Made by a program: the position numbers and the translations under genes. Positions 19,598-28,391 of a stretch of 64,000 nucleotides of DNA are shown in pieces (the stretch's first letter is position 1; each line of letters starts with the position of its first letter). Below the pieces are notes generated by a model. It saw nothing but the letters and a program-made list of their open reading frames with translations. It was not told where the DNA came from and ran no database searches. The stretch covers positions 1 through 64,000 of the forward strand of contig NZ_AUHB01000005.1 in NCBI RefSeq assembly GCF_000422965.1, written 5' to 3'. The DNA is from Pleomorphomonas oryzae DSM 16300 (GTDB lineage: Bacteria > Pseudomonadota > Alphaproteobacteria > Rhizobiales > Pleomorphomonadaceae).

Positions 19598-20533
19598 ATG
19601 AAGTCTCGCAGCATTCTGCTTGCCGCCGCCGCTGCCGTCGCCTTCACCGGCGCCGCTGCCGCCAAGGACCTCAACAAGATCGGCATTTCCCTCGGCTCGA
19701 TGGGCAATCCGTTCTTCGTGGCTCTGGCCAGCGGCGCGACCGACAAGGCCAAGGAAGTCAATCCCAACGTCGAAGTCACCGCTCTCGGCTATGACTACGA
19801 CTTGAACAAGCAGTTCACCCAGATCGACAACTTCATCGCCGCTGGCGTCGACCTGATCCTCCTGAACCCGGCCGACCCGAAGGCTGTGGCTCCGGCCATC
19901 GCCCGCGCCCAGGCAGCCGGTATCCCGGTCGTGGCCGTTGATACCGCCGCCGAAGGCGCCGATGCCACCGTCACGACCAACAACGTTCAGGCCGGCGAGA
20001 TCGCCTGCCAGTTCATCGTCGACAAGCTTGGCGGCAAGGGCGATGTCGTCATCATCAACGGTCCGCAGGTATCGGCCGTTATCGACCGCGTCGTCGGCTG
20101 CAAGAAGGTGTTTGGCGCTAATGCCGGTATCAAGGTGCTGTCCGACGATCAGGACGCCAAGGGCTCGCGCGATGGCGGCCTGAACGTCATGCAGTCGATG
20201 CTGACGCGCTTCGAGAAGATCGACGCCGTGTTCGCCATCAATGACCCGACGGGTATCGGCGCCAGCCTCGCCTCCAAGCAGGCCAACCGCACGAGCCTGT
20301 TCATCACCTCCGTCGACGGCGCGCCGGATATCGAGGCCGAACTCAAGGACACTTCGTCGCTGGTTCTCGCCTCGTCGAGCCAGGATCCCTATGCCATGGC
20401 CCAGCTTGCCACGCAGATCGGCATCGACCTGCTCAACGGCAAGAAGCCCGAGCAGCAGGTGACGTTGCTGCCGTCCAAGCTGGTGACGCGCGACAACATC
20501 GCTGACTACAAGGGCTGGACTGCCAAGCGCTGA
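19598..20533 (+). CDS. Sugar ABC transporter substrate-binding protein
   Basis: A 311-residue periplasmic binding protein of the LacI/ribose-binding type (Peripla_BP_4). The signal peptide MKSRSILLAAAAAVAFTGAAAA is followed by the mature KDLNKIGISLGSMGNPFFVALASGATDKAKE, a typical CUT2 opening. NPADPKAVAPAIARAQAAGIPVVAVDTAAEGADATVTTNN and VFAINDPTGIGA are the hinge and sugar-contact blocks. AAGGAGGAGTAAGGTT forms a strong ribosome site. It is the last gene of the ROK-ABC operon and ends in a strong terminator. The sugar specificity cannot be read. Confidence 0.94.
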   Translation: MKSRSILLAAAAAVAFTGAAAAKDLNKIGISLGSMGNPFFVALASGATDKAKEVNPNVEVTALGYDYDLNKQFTQIDNFIAAGVDLILLNPADPKAVAPAIARAQAAGIPVVAVDTAAEGADATVTTNNVQAGEIACQFIVDKLGGKGDVVIINGPQVSAVIDRVVGCKKVFGANAGIKVLSDDQDAKGSRDGGLNVMQSMLTRFEKIDAVFAINDPTGIGASLASKQANRTSLFITSVDGAPDIEAELKDTSSLVLASSSQDPYAMAQLATQIGIDLLNGKKPEQQVTLLPSKLVTRDNIADYKGWTAKR

Positions 20534-20563
20534 GTCGCATTCCAACTCGTTGGATCTAAACTG

Positions 20564-20601
20564 CATCCCCGGGAGGCGCCGCTTCCCGGGGATGTTCTTT
20601 T
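20564..20601 (+). terminator. Rho-independent terminator of the sugar ABC operon
   Basis: Perfect 11-base arms CATCCCCGGGA/TCCCGGGGATG with a 9-base loop, followed by TTCTTTT, 30 bases after the binding-protein stop. Confidence 0.9.
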
Positions 20602-20655
20602 CCGGGCGATGGGTTTTATCTGCCAACGAGCTGGGCAGGGGTGCCCGCTTTTTGA

Positions 20656-20697
20656 TGTTGCAATTCCAACATTAATGTTGTTGCATTCCCAAACATA
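20656..20697. promoter_or_regulatory. TGTTG/CAACA repeats and ATTAATGTTGT motif before the kinase gene
   Basis: TGTTGCAATTCCAACA (arms TGTTG/CAACA) is directly followed by ATTAATGTTGT (20671-20681) and a further AAACAT half-site, all within 70 bases of the kinase start codon. The 11-mer ATTAATGTTGT recurs at 24136-24146 before the Pot-type importer. I infer a shared regulator, perhaps the DeoR protein encoded at 28392. Confidence 0.5.
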
Positions 20698-20719
20698 GAC
20701 AAAGACGGATCCGGTTAGC

Positions 20720-21724
20720 ATGCTCTACGACGAAGCCTTCCTTGCCCGCCTCGAAGACGGCCTGCGTTCAGCGCTACCAACCTGGAATATCGACGAAACG
20801 GCTCGGCTTTCACTGCTGACCATCTCGGAAAATGCAACCTTTTTGGTGGACGATAACAAAAGCGACCGTCGGCTGATCCTACGTGTCCATCGTCCGACCT
20901 ACCACAGTGATGAAGAGATTGTCTCGGAACTGGAATGGATCGAGGCCCTGCGGACGGCGGGCGTCATTGTCACGCCCGCTCCGATTCACGCTGGGGATGG
21001 CCGGCTGCTCGCCAGTTTTTTCGATGGCGAGACCCATCGCAAAGCGGTGGCCTTTGAGTTCATGAGCGGTCGGGCACCCGACGAGGCCGGCGACCTCACT
21101 CGCTGGTATGGTCATCTAGGCGAGATTTCAGCGCGCCTCCATGCCCATAGCAGGGCGTGGTCGCCCCCCAAAGGCTTCGTCCGCAAGACCTGGACCTTCG
21201 ATACCATCATCGGTCCGAACGCCTACTGGGGCGACTGGCGCGAGGCACTCGGTCTCGATGCCGCCGGCAGAGCCGTGCTTGAGACAGTGGCTGCGCGACT
21301 TCACCGCGAGACGGTGAGCTTCGGCACGACCCACGATCGCTTCGGCCTGATCCATGCCGACATGCGCGCTGCCAACTTGCTGGTCGATGGCAACAGGCTT
21401 GGCGTCATCGACTTCGACGACTGCGGCTTCTCCTGGTTCGCCTATGATTTTGCCGCCTCGATTTCCTTCATGGAGACCGAACCTTTCATTCCCGAGTTGA
21501 TGGCGGCGTGGCTCGACGGTTACGCCCGTGTCGCCCCGCTTGATCCTGAGCAAGCGGCGGCGCTGCCCATGCTGGTCATGTTGAGACGGATGCAGCTCAC
21601 CGCCTGGATCGCCTCGCACTCCGAAACGCCGACCGCCCAGTTGATGGGGACCGCCTATACCGCTGGCACTGTCGATCTCGCTGAACGCTATCTTGCTGCC
21701 GATTTCCTGAAGGGTGTCGCATGA
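20720..21724 (+). CDS. APH-family small-molecule kinase (hydroxylysine/homoserine kinase-like)
   Basis: A 334-residue aminoglycoside-phosphotransferase-fold kinase. It shows the ATP-binding N-lobe (ISENATFLVDD ... LILRVHRP), the catalytic loop GLIHADMRAANLLVDG (HxDxxxxN) and the metal site GVIDFDDCGFSWFAYDFAA. It is not an antibiotic-resistance enzyme by context. Its stop overlaps the start of a class III PLP enzyme (ATGA, 21721-21724), the coupling expected for a kinase that phosphorylates a hydroxy-amine before a phospho-lyase removes phosphate and ammonia. Hydroxylysine, ethanolamine and related amino alcohols are candidates. Upstream repeats suggest regulation with the importer at 24224. 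Confidence 0.85.
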   Translation: MLYDEAFLARLEDGLRSALPTWNIDETARLSLLTISENATFLVDDNKSDRRLILRVHRPTYHSDEEIVSELEWIEALRTAGVIVTPAPIHAGDGRLLASFFDGETHRKAVAFEFMSGRAPDEAGDLTRWYGHLGEISARLHAHSRAWSPPKGFVRKTWTFDTIIGPNAYWGDWREALGLDAAGRAVLETVAARLHRETVSFGTTHDRFGLIHADMRAANLLVDGNRLGVIDFDDCGFSWFAYDFAASISFMETEPFIPELMAAWLDGYARVAPLDPEQAAALPMLVMLRRMQLTAWIASHSETPTAQLMGTAYTAGTVDLAERYLAADFLKGVA

Positions 21725-23049
21725 GCCCGACCAAACAGATCCTCGCCCTCAACCGCTTTGAGGCGTCTGATGGCGCGGCGCTGTCACAGGAGTTGGCGGC
21801 ACGCGTTGCCAAGAGGCAGGCAACGTTCGGCGCCTCGTCGGTTCTCTTCTACAAAGAGCCGATCGAGATGGTGCGGGCTGAGGGCGTCTTCATGTATGAC
21901 GTCCACGGCAAGCGCTATCTCGACGTTTACAACAACGTGCCGTCGGTCGGCCATTCACATCCGGCCGTTGCCGAGGCGGTGGCCAAGCAGATTGCCGTCC
22001 TCAACATCCACACGCGCTATTTGACCAAGCCGGTCGAGGCTTACGCCGAGAAGCTGCTGTCGAAGTTTCCGGCGCCGCTCTCCAACCTCACTATGACTTG
22101 CACCGGCTCGGAGAGCAACGACCTCGCCATGCGCATCGCCGAGGCGGCGACCGGCAAGCGCGGCTTCGTCGTGACCCGCACCGCCTATCACGGCAACACC
22201 CATCACGTGACGGCTATTTCGCCGTCGTCGATGAAATCGAAGCCTGTGCCCGACTTCGTTCGCGTCATCCCCGAGCCGGATCCGGTACTGGCGCCCAATG
22301 GCGATGTTGCAGCCTTCTTTGCTGGCAATCTTCAGGCGGCGATCGACGATCTCGAAGAAAAGGGGATCGGCTTCGCCGCCGTCATCGTCGACACCATCTT
22401 TTCCTCGGACGGCATCTTTGCCGATCCGCCGGGCTTCCTTCAGGCGGCCGTCGAGGTGGCGCACAAGGCGGGTGGTCTGTTCATTGCCGATGAGGTGCAG
22501 CCGGGGTTCGGTCGTACGGGTGGTGGGCTCTGGGGCTTCTCGCGGCACGGCATTCTTCCCGACATCGTCACCATGGGCAAGCCGATGGGCAACGGCTTCC
22601 CGATGGCCGGCGTTGTCACTCGGCCCGAGCTGCTGTCCCAGTTCTGTGAAGAGACTGGCTACTTCAACACCTTTGGCGGCAATCCGGTCGCCGCCGCTGC
22701 CGGGTCGGCCGTGCTCGACGTCATCGAGCGGGAAGGTTTGATCGACAGCGCCCGCAACGTCGGCGCCTATTTCAAGTCCGGCCTGACGTCGGTGATGGGC
22801 AATCGCCGCGACATCGGCGCGATGCGCGGTGCCGGCCTGTTCATCGGTCTCGACTTCGTTGACGCCCATGGCCGGCCCGACCAGGGTCTTGCCACCTTCG
22901 TCATCAACGCTATGAAGGAACACGGCGTTCTGATTGGTGCCGCCGGATTGTGGGGCAGCACGCTGAAGATCCGGCCACCCCTCTGCTTCTCAAACGAAAA
23001 CGCCGACTTCTTTGTCGAGACGCTGAAGGCGATTTTAGCCGGCCGGTGA
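21721..23049 (+). CDS. Class III PLP-dependent aminotransferase / phospho-lyase-like enzyme
   Basis: A 442-residue fold-type I PLP enzyme of class III. Visible are the GSESNDLAMRIA phosphate-binding block, ADEVQPGFGRTG, and the Schiff-base Lys at about 287 in DIVTMGKPMGNGFP. Its overall arrangement and its coupling to an APH-fold kinase resemble ethanolamine-phosphate and phosphohydroxylysine phospho-lyases (the AGXT2-like group), which eliminate phosphate and ammonia rather than transaminate. An ordinary omega-aminotransferase remains possible. Product would be an aldehyde, which the SDR at 23146 or another dehydrogenase could process. Confidence 0.85.
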   Translation: MSPTKQILALNRFEASDGAALSQELAARVAKRQATFGASSVLFYKEPIEMVRAEGVFMYDVHGKRYLDVYNNVPSVGHSHPAVAEAVAKQIAVLNIHTRYLTKPVEAYAEKLLSKFPAPLSNLTMTCTGSESNDLAMRIAEAATGKRGFVVTRTAYHGNTHHVTAISPSSMKSKPVPDFVRVIPEPDPVLAPNGDVAAFFAGNLQAAIDDLEEKGIGFAAVIVDTIFSSDGIFADPPGFLQAAVEVAHKAGGLFIADEVQPGFGRTGGGLWGFSRHGILPDIVTMGKPMGNGFPMAGVVTRPELLSQFCEETGYFNTFGGNPVAAAAGSAVLDVIEREGLIDSARNVGAYFKSGLTSVMGNRRDIGAMRGAGLFIGLDFVDAHGRPDQGLATFVINAMKEHGVLIGAAGLWGSTLKIRPPLCFSNENADFFVETLKAILAGR

Positions 23050-23080
23050 GCTCAGCCGCCTTTCGCCTCCGAGAGCCACA

Positions 23081-23111
23081 AGAAAAAGGGACTGCACCTC
23101 GGCACCGTCCC
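23081..23111 (-). terminator. Terminator of the minus-strand SDR gene
   Basis: On the minus strand GGGAC and GTCCC arms enclose a 14-base loop and are followed by TTTTTCTT, about 35 bases past the SDR stop. The stem is short but the T-run is good. Confidence 0.5.
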
Positions 23112-23145
23112 GTATTCAAATGTGGCGACGAGCCTTGGGCCGATT

Positions 23146-23922
23146 TCAGCCGTCCATCGCCTCAAGGGCGCCCAAGCTCTCCGGCAGGATCTGACCGCCG
23201 TCGACGGTGATGGTCTGGCCGGTGATGTAAGCCGCTTCCTCCGACGCGAAGAACAGCGCTGCGTTGGCGATATCCGCCACCGTGCCGAGCCGCTTCATCG
23301 GGATCGACGCTTCCATCTTGGCGATGTAATCCGGCCCCATTCCTTCCAATCCCTCCGTGAAGATGTTGCCCGGCAGCACGGCGTTGACGGTGATGCCCTT
23401 TGGCGCCAGCTCGATCGCCGCCGTGCGCATGAAGCCGAGCTGACCAGCCTTGCTGGCACCATAGTGCGACCAGCCGGGATAGCCTGTGACCGGTCCGGTG
23501 ATGGACGACGTCAATATGATGCGGCCGCTTCCCGCCGCCGTCATGGCGGGCAACACTGCCGACACGCTGAGGAAGGTGGAGCGAAGATTGGTGGAGATCA
23601 CGTGATCGAAGTCGGCCGGCGTCATCTCCGACAGCTTCGCCGCCGGGAAGATGCCGGCGTTGGCACAGAGGACGTTGATGGCGCCATAGCGATCGATGGC
23701 CGCCTTGGCCATCGCCACGCATCCCTCGGGTGTCGAGACGTCGGCGGTAAAGCCACTGGCATTCGGGCCGATCGACTTCGCGATCGCCGAAGCGTCGGAC
23801 TCGCTGCGCGATACCACCAGCACATTGAGGCCGGCCTCGCCAAAACGAAGGGCGATTCCCTTTCCGATACCCCGGCTGCCGCCGGTGACAATCACCGTCC
23901 TTCCTTGTAGCGACTTCAACAT
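23146..23922 (-). CDS. SDR-family oxidoreductase (FabG-like)
   Basis: A 258-residue classical SDR. GGSRGIGKGIA binds the nucleotide; NAGIFP, the catalytic Ser (ILTSSITG), YGASK (Tyr-Lys pair) and ITGQTITVDGGQILPES follow. The Arg in VVSRSES after the second strand suggests NADP preference. It is convergent with the kinase/phospho-lyase pair and divergent from the Pot-type importer operon, so it may act on the same substrate or product, for example oxidising an alcohol or reducing an aldehyde. Substrate unknown. Confidence 0.9.
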   Translation of the reverse strand: MLKSLQGRTVIVTGGSRGIGKGIALRFGEAGLNVLVVSRSESDASAIAKSIGPNASGFTADVSTPEGCVAMAKAAIDRYGAINVLCANAGIFPAAKLSEMTPADFDHVISTNLRSTFLSVSAVLPAMTAAGSGRIILTSSITGPVTGYPGWSHYGASKAGQLGFMRTAAIELAPKGITVNAVLPGNIFTEGLEGMGPDYIAKMEASIPMKRLGTVADIANAALFFASEEAAYITGQTITVDGGQILPESLGALEAMDG

Positions 23923-24223
23923 TCTGTTCCACCTTCTGTTGTTGTTTGATCAAAATTCCGGCACATCGATTACGCCTGCGGCAGTCACCGATCAAAAAAG
24001 GTGCGATAGGCCGCATAAGCGTGAAATTTCCCTGAAAACAAGGAAATTTACGCGCGTCGATAACATGCGCGCAACCTTCGAGCTCCTCGTTGGTCGCACG
24101 GCTGCCCTTCGATGTCCGTCAGCATGCCCAATGAAATTAATGTTGTAAACAACACATTTTTGCGACAGACTTCCAACATAACAAAAAGGAACAGACCAAC
24201 CGTCAGCAGGAAAGGGTTTTCCG
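23923..24223. promoter_or_regulatory. Divergent control region of SDR and importer operon
   Basis: About 300 AT-rich bases with ATTAATGTTGT at 24136-24146 overlapping the palindrome TGTTGTAAACAACA (24141-24154), then CAACAT near 24175 and another TGTTGTTG near 23937 by the SDR gene. The first motif is shared with the kinase promoter and the palindrome core with 12154-12165. I take this as the operator region of the locus. Confidence 0.5.
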
Positions 24224-25363
24224 ATGGGTCCGATGTCCAGGCGCAACATGTTGCAGGTGATGGGAGCAGCGGCCTTCGCCGGTCCGCTACTTTCGGCGAG
24301 TCGTGCCTTCGCAGCCCGCGAGGGCGAGCTCAACATCCTCTGCTGGGAGGGCTACAACTCGGCCCAGGTGCTCGACCCGTTCCGGTCGGCCAAGAGCGCC
24401 ACGGTGAAGGCCGAAAGCCTCACCAACGATCCGACGATGATCAACCGCCTTAGGGCTGGCGAGACTAACGTCTGGGATCTGATCAACGTCAACAATCCCT
24501 GGGCGCGCAAGGTGATGGCGCCGGCCGGCCTGATCAAGCCGCTGCCGCGCGAAACCTTCGAGCCCTATTTCGACAAGATGCTGCCGGAGTTCAAGGCGCC
24601 CTACCGTTGGGCGATGAGCGACGACGGCAAGGATCTGCTCGGCATGGCCCAGCGCTTCGGGCCTTACTCCTTCGTCGTCAACACCGACAAGATCAGTCGC
24701 GCCACGGCCGAGGAGCAGGGCTGGAACCTGTTCAACGATCCGTCGCTGGCCGGCAAGTACGGCATCCTCGAATCCGACGACTGGAACGTCTTCGATACCT
24801 TCCTGACCGCCGGTATCAACCCGTTCGTGGCCCACACCGACGCCGACTTCAAGCTGTTCGAGGAAACCGCCGTCCGCATCTTCAAGGGCGCCAAGATGAT
24901 CGGCGATATCGCTACCATGAACCAGGCGCTGATCTCCGGCGAGATCGACCTGCATTTCACCGGTGGCACCTATTCGGTGTCGCCCGCCCGTGCCGACGGT
25001 TACCCGAACCTGCGCGCCGTCACGCCGCTCAAGGGGCCGATCAACGGCAAGGGCGGCGTGTCCTGGATCGAGATCACCTCGACGGTCAACAACCCGCAGC
25101 TTTCCCCGCTCGCCACCCAGTTCCTCCAATACGTCCAGGATCCCAAGGTGGCGCACACCGTGGCTTTCGCCGAGGGAACCTTCAACCCGGTGGCGCAGAT
25201 GGGCAACAAGGCCTGCTTCGATCTATTCACCAAGGACGAGCTCGACGCCATCCAGTGGGACAGCCTTGAGGAAGAGATGGCCCGCTCGGCCGAATACGAC
25301 ATCGTGCCCGACTACGACAAGGCGTTGGAAATCATGCTCGGCGCCAAGCGCCAGCGCGGCTGA
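24224..25363 (+). CDS. ABC transporter substrate-binding protein (PotD/spermidine-putrescine type)
   Basis: A 379-residue periplasmic binding protein of the type II fold. A twin-arginine-like signal (SRRNMLQVMGAAAFAGPLLSASRAFA) is followed by the mature REGELNILCWEGYNSAQVLDPFR, a hallmark of the polyamine-type group. GLIKPLPRETFEPYFDKMLPEF and LHFTGGTYSVSPARADGYPNLRAVTP are also typical. The ligand is probably a cationic amine or amino compound, but exact polyamine-contact residues cannot be assigned here. First gene of a four-gene importer operon preceded by shared repeats. Confidence 0.9.
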   Translation: MGPMSRRNMLQVMGAAAFAGPLLSASRAFAAREGELNILCWEGYNSAQVLDPFRSAKSATVKAESLTNDPTMINRLRAGETNVWDLINVNNPWARKVMAPAGLIKPLPRETFEPYFDKMLPEFKAPYRWAMSDDGKDLLGMAQRFGPYSFVVNTDKISRATAEEQGWNLFNDPSLAGKYGILESDDWNVFDTFLTAGINPFVAHTDADFKLFEETAVRIFKGAKMIGDIATMNQALISGEIDLHFTGGTYSVSPARADGYPNLRAVTPLKGPINGKGGVSWIEITSTVNNPQLSPLATQFLQYVQDPKVAHTVAFAEGTFNPVAQMGNKACFDLFTKDELDAIQWDSLEEEMARSAEYDIVPDYDKALEIMLGAKRQRG

Positions 25364-25439
25364 TCGCCCACACGAACGCTGCCGTCCGCCACAGGTGGCG
25401 GGCGGCCTCCCTCTGGTTTGCTTTCAGGATCGCTCGCCC

Positions 25440-26546
25440 ATGTCGTCTGTTGCCGCCTCTCCCGTGTCCGATTCACCCGCCTCCTTGAAAACGCCGCGGC
25501 CGGTGCTGCAGCTCGTTGATGTTCGCAAGGTGTTCGATGGCTTCGCGGCGGTCGACGGCATCAGTCTCGACATCGAAGAGGGGGAGTTCGTCACCATCGT
25601 CGGTCCGTCCGGCTCGGGCAAGACGACGCTGCTCCGCATGCTGGCCGGCCTCGAAAGCCCCAGCGATGGCTACATCACACTGCGCGGCGAGCTGATCAAC
25701 GACGTGCCGTCCAATCGACGGCCGACCTGCCTTGTCTTCCAGTCTTTGGCGCTGTTCCCGCATATGACGGTGGGCGACAACATCGAGTTCCCACTGCGCG
25801 TTCGCAAGATGGCACCCGAGGAGCGGCGCAAGCGGGCGCTCGAGCTAATGGCCAAGGTGCGCTTGCCGGAAGACTACTATTCCAAGAACGTCATGCTCTG
25901 CTCGGGCGGCGAAAAGCAGCGCGTGGCGCTGGCCCGCGCCTTCGCCTACGATCCCGACGTTCTGTTCTTCGACGAACCGCTATCCGCCTTGGACTATAAA
26001 CTTAAGAAGCTTCTGGAAAAGGAGCTTAAGGATCTGCACCGCGAAAGCGGCAAGACCTTCGTTTACATCACCCATTCGCTCGAAGAGGCGATGGTGATGT
26101 CCGACCGCATCGGCGTCATGCGGGCTGGCAAGGTGGTGCAGATCGGCACGCCCGAGCAGATCTATTCGACGCCGGCCGACCGCTTCGTCGCCGAGTTCTT
26201 CGGCGAGGTGAACATCGTGCCGATCCGCCGTGCCGAAGGCGGTTGGGTGCGCAAAGATGGCAAGCCGGTGGCGGTGGCGCCAGGCGTTTCCGTTGATGGC
26301 GACGAAGCCAGCGTCGTCATTCGGCCCGAATACATGCGCTTCGTTACCGACGGCGCCGGTGCCGAAAACACGCTATCCGGCAGCATTTTCAATGAATACT
26401 CGCTGGGCTCGCGTCTGCAATATCAAGTGAGGAGTCGCACCGGCCGCACCTTCCTGGTCGAAGTGCCGCGCGCCGCTGCCTGGAAGGGCGATGGCGAGGT
26501 GACGATCGGCTGGGACGCGGTGAACGCCATCGTGGTGGGAGGCTGA
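25440..26546 (+). CDS. Pot-type ABC transporter ATP-binding protein
   Basis: A 368-residue single-domain ATPase with a C-terminal TOBE-type regulatory domain. Walker A is GPSGSGKTT, Q-loop VFQSLALFPHMTVGDNI, Walker B VLFFDEPLSALD, H-loop YITHSLEEA. The signature reads CSGGEKQRVALARAFAYDP, with Cys in place of the usual Leu and Glu in place of Gln. The first 20 residues are a low-complexity extension. It lies 76 bases after the binding-protein gene and one base before the first permease gene. Confidence 0.92.
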   Translation: MSSVAASPVSDSPASLKTPRPVLQLVDVRKVFDGFAAVDGISLDIEEGEFVTIVGPSGSGKTTLLRMLAGLESPSDGYITLRGELINDVPSNRRPTCLVFQSLALFPHMTVGDNIEFPLRVRKMAPEERRKRALELMAKVRLPEDYYSKNVMLCSGGEKQRVALARAFAYDPDVLFFDEPLSALDYKLKKLLEKELKDLHRESGKTFVYITHSLEEAMVMSDRIGVMRAGKVVQIGTPEQIYSTPADRFVAEFFGEVNIVPIRRAEGGWVRKDGKPVAVAPGVSVDGDEASVVIRPEYMRFVTDGAGAENTLSGSIFNEYSLGSRLQYQVRSRTGRTFLVEVPRAAAWKGDGEVTIGWDAVNAIVVGG

Positions 26547-26547
26547 G

Positions 26548-27426
26548 ATGGCCGACACCTCCCTTTCCGCCCCCGGGCCGAAGCTGTCGCCCGGCTTGCG
26601 GGCCTCGCTGCCGGTGCTGTTCCTGCTGATCGCTGGCTTCCTTGCCCCACTTCTCACCGTGGCCGCCTACGCCTTTGCAACGCCCAAGAGCTTCGACGTC
26701 TTCCGGTCCTTCACGCTTGAGAACCTCTCGGCGATCTTCGATCCAAACAATACCGTCTGGACGTCTTTCGTCTGGTCATTGGCGCTGGCCTTCGCCTGCG
26801 TCGCCATCCTGCTCGTCATCTGCTACCCGATCGCTTTTGGCCTCAACAAGGTATTCGGCAAGTGGTCCGGCTTCGTGTCGGTGCTGTTCGTCTTCCCGCT
26901 GTTCGTCTCCGAAAACGTCCGCCTCTATGGCTGGGTGCTGTTCTTCATCAAGAACGGCGTGCTCGACGGCGCGCTGAAATGGTTCGGCTTTTCCGGCGGG
27001 CCGGAGCTGCTTTATACGCCCGGTATCACGCTGTTCGGCATGATCTACGTCTACCTGCCGTTCATGCTGTTTCCGATGACGCTGGGCATCGCCATGATTC
27101 CCAGGGACCTTGTCGACGCTGCCAGCGATCTGGGGGCAGGGCGATTGATGATCTGGCGAGAGATCGAGCTGCCGCTCGCCATGCCCGGCATCCTGATTGG
27201 CGCGCTGCTGACCTTCGTGCTGGCGGCCGGCGCCGTGGCCGAAGCGAAGATCCTTGGCGGCCAGTCGGTGATCACCATCACTCAGGATATCGAGGTGGCC
27301 TTCACCTACGCCCAGAACTGGCCGATGGGATCGGCGCTCGCCCTCATCCTCGTTCTGATCGTCTCCGGTCTGGCGCTCTCCGCCATGGCTCGGCTCGACC
27401 TCGACAAGATCCTCGGAAAGCGCTGA
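26548..27426 (+). CDS. Pot-type ABC transporter permease 1 (PotB-like)
   Basis: A 292-residue inner-membrane protein with six hydrophobic segments after a short N-terminal extension. The EAA-loop, which docks to the ATPase, reads PRDLVDAASDLGAGRLMIWREIELPLAMPGI. LGGQSVITITQDIEVAFTYAQNWPMGSALALIL is typical of PotB-type subunits. Starts one base after the ATPase stop, so translation is coupled. Confidence 0.92.
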   Translation: MADTSLSAPGPKLSPGLRASLPVLFLLIAGFLAPLLTVAAYAFATPKSFDVFRSFTLENLSAIFDPNNTVWTSFVWSLALAFACVAILLVICYPIAFGLNKVFGKWSGFVSVLFVFPLFVSENVRLYGWVLFFIKNGVLDGALKWFGFSGGPELLYTPGITLFGMIYVYLPFMLFPMTLGIAMIPRDLVDAASDLGAGRLMIWREIELPLAMPGILIGALLTFVLAAGAVAEAKILGGQSVITITQDIEVAFTYAQNWPMGSALALILVLIVSGLALSAMARLDLDKILGKR

Positions 27427-27429
27427 GCC

Positions 27430-28248
27430 ATGCAGACTGTCGGACGTACCCGCACTCACTTTCTCATCCGTGCCTGGACCGCCTTTGTCGTCTTGGCGAT
27501 CTACCTGCCGATCGCCTGTGGCGCACTGGCCGGCCTTTCCAAGGGGCGCTACTTCGCCTTTCCGGTGAAAATCTTGTCCGGCGAATGGTGGGGTAAGACC
27601 TGGGATTCCCTCGAAATTCAGGTCCTCGTTCAGAACTCGGTGCTGATCGCCTTGATCGTTACCGTGCTCAGCGTCCTCTTTGCTTTCTTTGGTGCGCTGG
27701 CCTTCGCCCGCTATCCCTGGAAAGGTCGGCGTGCCTTCCAGCGCCTCTTGCTGTTGCCCATCTTCTTCCCACAGCCGGTGCTCGGCCTGGCGCTGCTCCT
27801 GTGGTTCAACGCACTCGGCATCAGCCCCACCTGGAAGACGGCGGTGGTCGCCCATCTCGTCTGGATCGTACCGGTGGTGACACTGGTCATCGCCATCCAA
27901 GTGTTCAGCTTCGACCCCGTTCTGGAAGAAGCGGCGAGCGACCTTGGCGCCTCGCGTCTCTTCACGCTCCGTACGGTAACGCTGCCCATCCTCTGGCCGG
28001 GCATCTGGTCGGGCGCGTTGTTCGCCTTTCTGCTCTCGTGGGGCAACTTCCCGCTGTCGCTCTATACCGCCGGCGCCGACTCGACGATCCCGAAATGGCT
28101 GTACTCCAAGATGGTAGCCGGCTACACGCCGATGGTGCCGGCGCTCGGCACTATGAGCACGCTGACGGCGGCGGCGCTTCTGCTCGGTGGTGGACTCATC
28201 CGGTTCCTGATCCGGCGACGCGCCGAGTTGCGGGCGAGGGAAGGGTAA
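27430..28248 (+). CDS. Pot-type ABC transporter permease 2 (PotC-like)
   Basis: A 272-residue inner-membrane permease with six hydrophobic segments. Its EAA-loop reads DPVLEEAASDLGASRLFTLRTVTLPILWPGI, and FAFLLSWGNFPLSLYTAGAD is the PotC-type substrate-gate block. It completes the heterodimeric channel with the preceding gene, from which it is separated by 3 bases. Likely imports an amine or related organic cation. Confidence 0.92.
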   Translation: MQTVGRTRTHFLIRAWTAFVVLAIYLPIACGALAGLSKGRYFAFPVKILSGEWWGKTWDSLEIQVLVQNSVLIALIVTVLSVLFAFFGALAFARYPWKGRRAFQRLLLLPIFFPQPVLGLALLLWFNALGISPTWKTAVVAHLVWIVPVVTLVIAIQVFSFDPVLEEAASDLGASRLFTLRTVTLPILWPGIWSGALFAFLLSWGNFPLSLYTAGADSTIPKWLYSKMVAGYTPMVPALGTMSTLTAAALLLGGGLIRFLIRRRAELRAREG

Positions 28249-28391
28249 AGCAGGGAAGGCCCAGAGGCAGCGCGCCTGCCAGCGACTGCAGCAGCCAATA
28301 AGACGCCTTGACCGCCATCACCTCGACCTGAAAACCTCTCAACTCAAGGGGATGACCGAATCGGCGCCAAGCCGACCGGCCAAACGGAACC

